Below, in pieces: positions 63,881 to 64,000 of a stretch of DNA of 64,000 nt; positions within the stretch are counted from its first letter, which is position 1; every line of letters begins with the position of its first letter. Under the pieces are notes generated by a model that searched no databases, had not been told where the DNA came from, and saw only the letters and a program-made list of their open reading frames with translations. The position numbers and the translations under genes were made by a program. The DNA is taken from positions 106,148 through 170,147 of the forward strand of contig NZ_OGTP01000013.1 of NCBI RefSeq assembly GCF_900258035.1, given 5' to 3'. This stretch comes from Caballeronia novacaledonica. GTDB lineage: Bacteria; Pseudomonadota; Gammaproteobacteria; Burkholderiales; Burkholderiaceae.

Positions 63881-64000
63881 ATGAGTCGACAGAGAAAGCC
63901 TTGGATGGGCAAAGCGGAGCGGCAGCGTCAGTGGGATTGCGCGGGCATTACAGCGGGATGTCGGCTCAACGCACCGGCACATCGCCAAACATGGCGGGAT
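63881..64000 (+). pseudogene. Start of an IS30-family transposase, frameshifted, cut by window end
   Basis: From ATG at 63881 the frame reads MSRQRKPWMGKAER. After about 63925 the recognisable IS30 helix-turn-helix continues in another frame: GSVSGIARALQRDVGSTHR then HIAKHGGI. Comparison with the IS30 pattern (ELW..G...EIA..L....T.....GGI) suggests a small deletion between the two parts. The sequence before the ATG (from about 63820) may include the IS end. Family assignment is by eye. Confidence 0.45.

Overview
The window is a high-GC chromosomal segment from a Burkholderiaceae betaproteobacterium. Protein wording and gene order fit the Paraburkholderia/Caballeronia group best; this is an inference from family resemblance, as no search was run. 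Most genes are well-known housekeeping genes with tight spacing and many 1-8 nt overlaps.

Region by region: (1) 1-4,090: 3' part of zipA, then ligA and def. (2) 4,088-10,008, minus strand: a small ParB-N-like ORF, rluB with a long disordered tail of eight 36-residue repeats, glnD and map. (3) 10,160-26,344, plus strand: rpsB, tsf, pyrH, frr, uppS, cdsA, dxr, rseP, bamA, skp, lpxD, fabZ, lpxA, lpxB, rnhB and an RNA methyltransferase. These cover translation, isoprenoid and phospholipid precursors, outer-membrane assembly and lipid A. (4) 26,354-36,420: ppsR and divergent ppsA, an nfeD/stomatin pair, smpB, ratA-rnfH, an EamA transporter, guaB and a membrane protein with DPVTG-type repeats. (5) 36,596-38,179: guaA.

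(6) 38,165-42,469: a small, decayed genomic island inserted in the 3' end of guaA. A 15-bp perfect direct repeat, which encodes the last residues and stop of guaA, flanks it. It starts with a tyrosine integrase broken by two single-base deletions and a lost C-terminus, followed by an ASCH-like phage gene remnant. Its cargo is a Wzy-like polysaccharide polymerase divergent from a secreted lipoprotein of the polysaccharide/heparin lyase type, plus a 50-codon ORF with a palindrome at its start. ATACCATG-type repeats near both ends may be integrase arm sites. A NucS-like/DUF5655 gene lies just outside the right repeat. This island is the least ordinary part of the window.

(7) 43,637-52,214: thpR, a ddpXABCDF-like D-Ala-D-Ala dipeptidase and ABC transporter operon, a DUF1992 gene, tadA and ldcA, giving a peptidoglycan-recycling flavour. 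(8) 52,455-63,588: a nearly complete urate/ureide catabolic cluster: FCD-GntR regulator, NCS1 permease, hydantoin/allantoin racemase, puuE, uraD, alc, allA, ltaE, then uraH-puuD on the minus strand and an 8-oxoguanine-type deaminase. Together they would take urate (also urate made from 8-oxoguanine) to glyoxylate and urea. A near-identical 12-bp inverted repeat lies at the regulator's own promoter and in front of puuE, suggesting one operator. (9) 63,597-64,000: two copies of a 72-bp dispersed repeat and the broken start of an IS30-type transposase.
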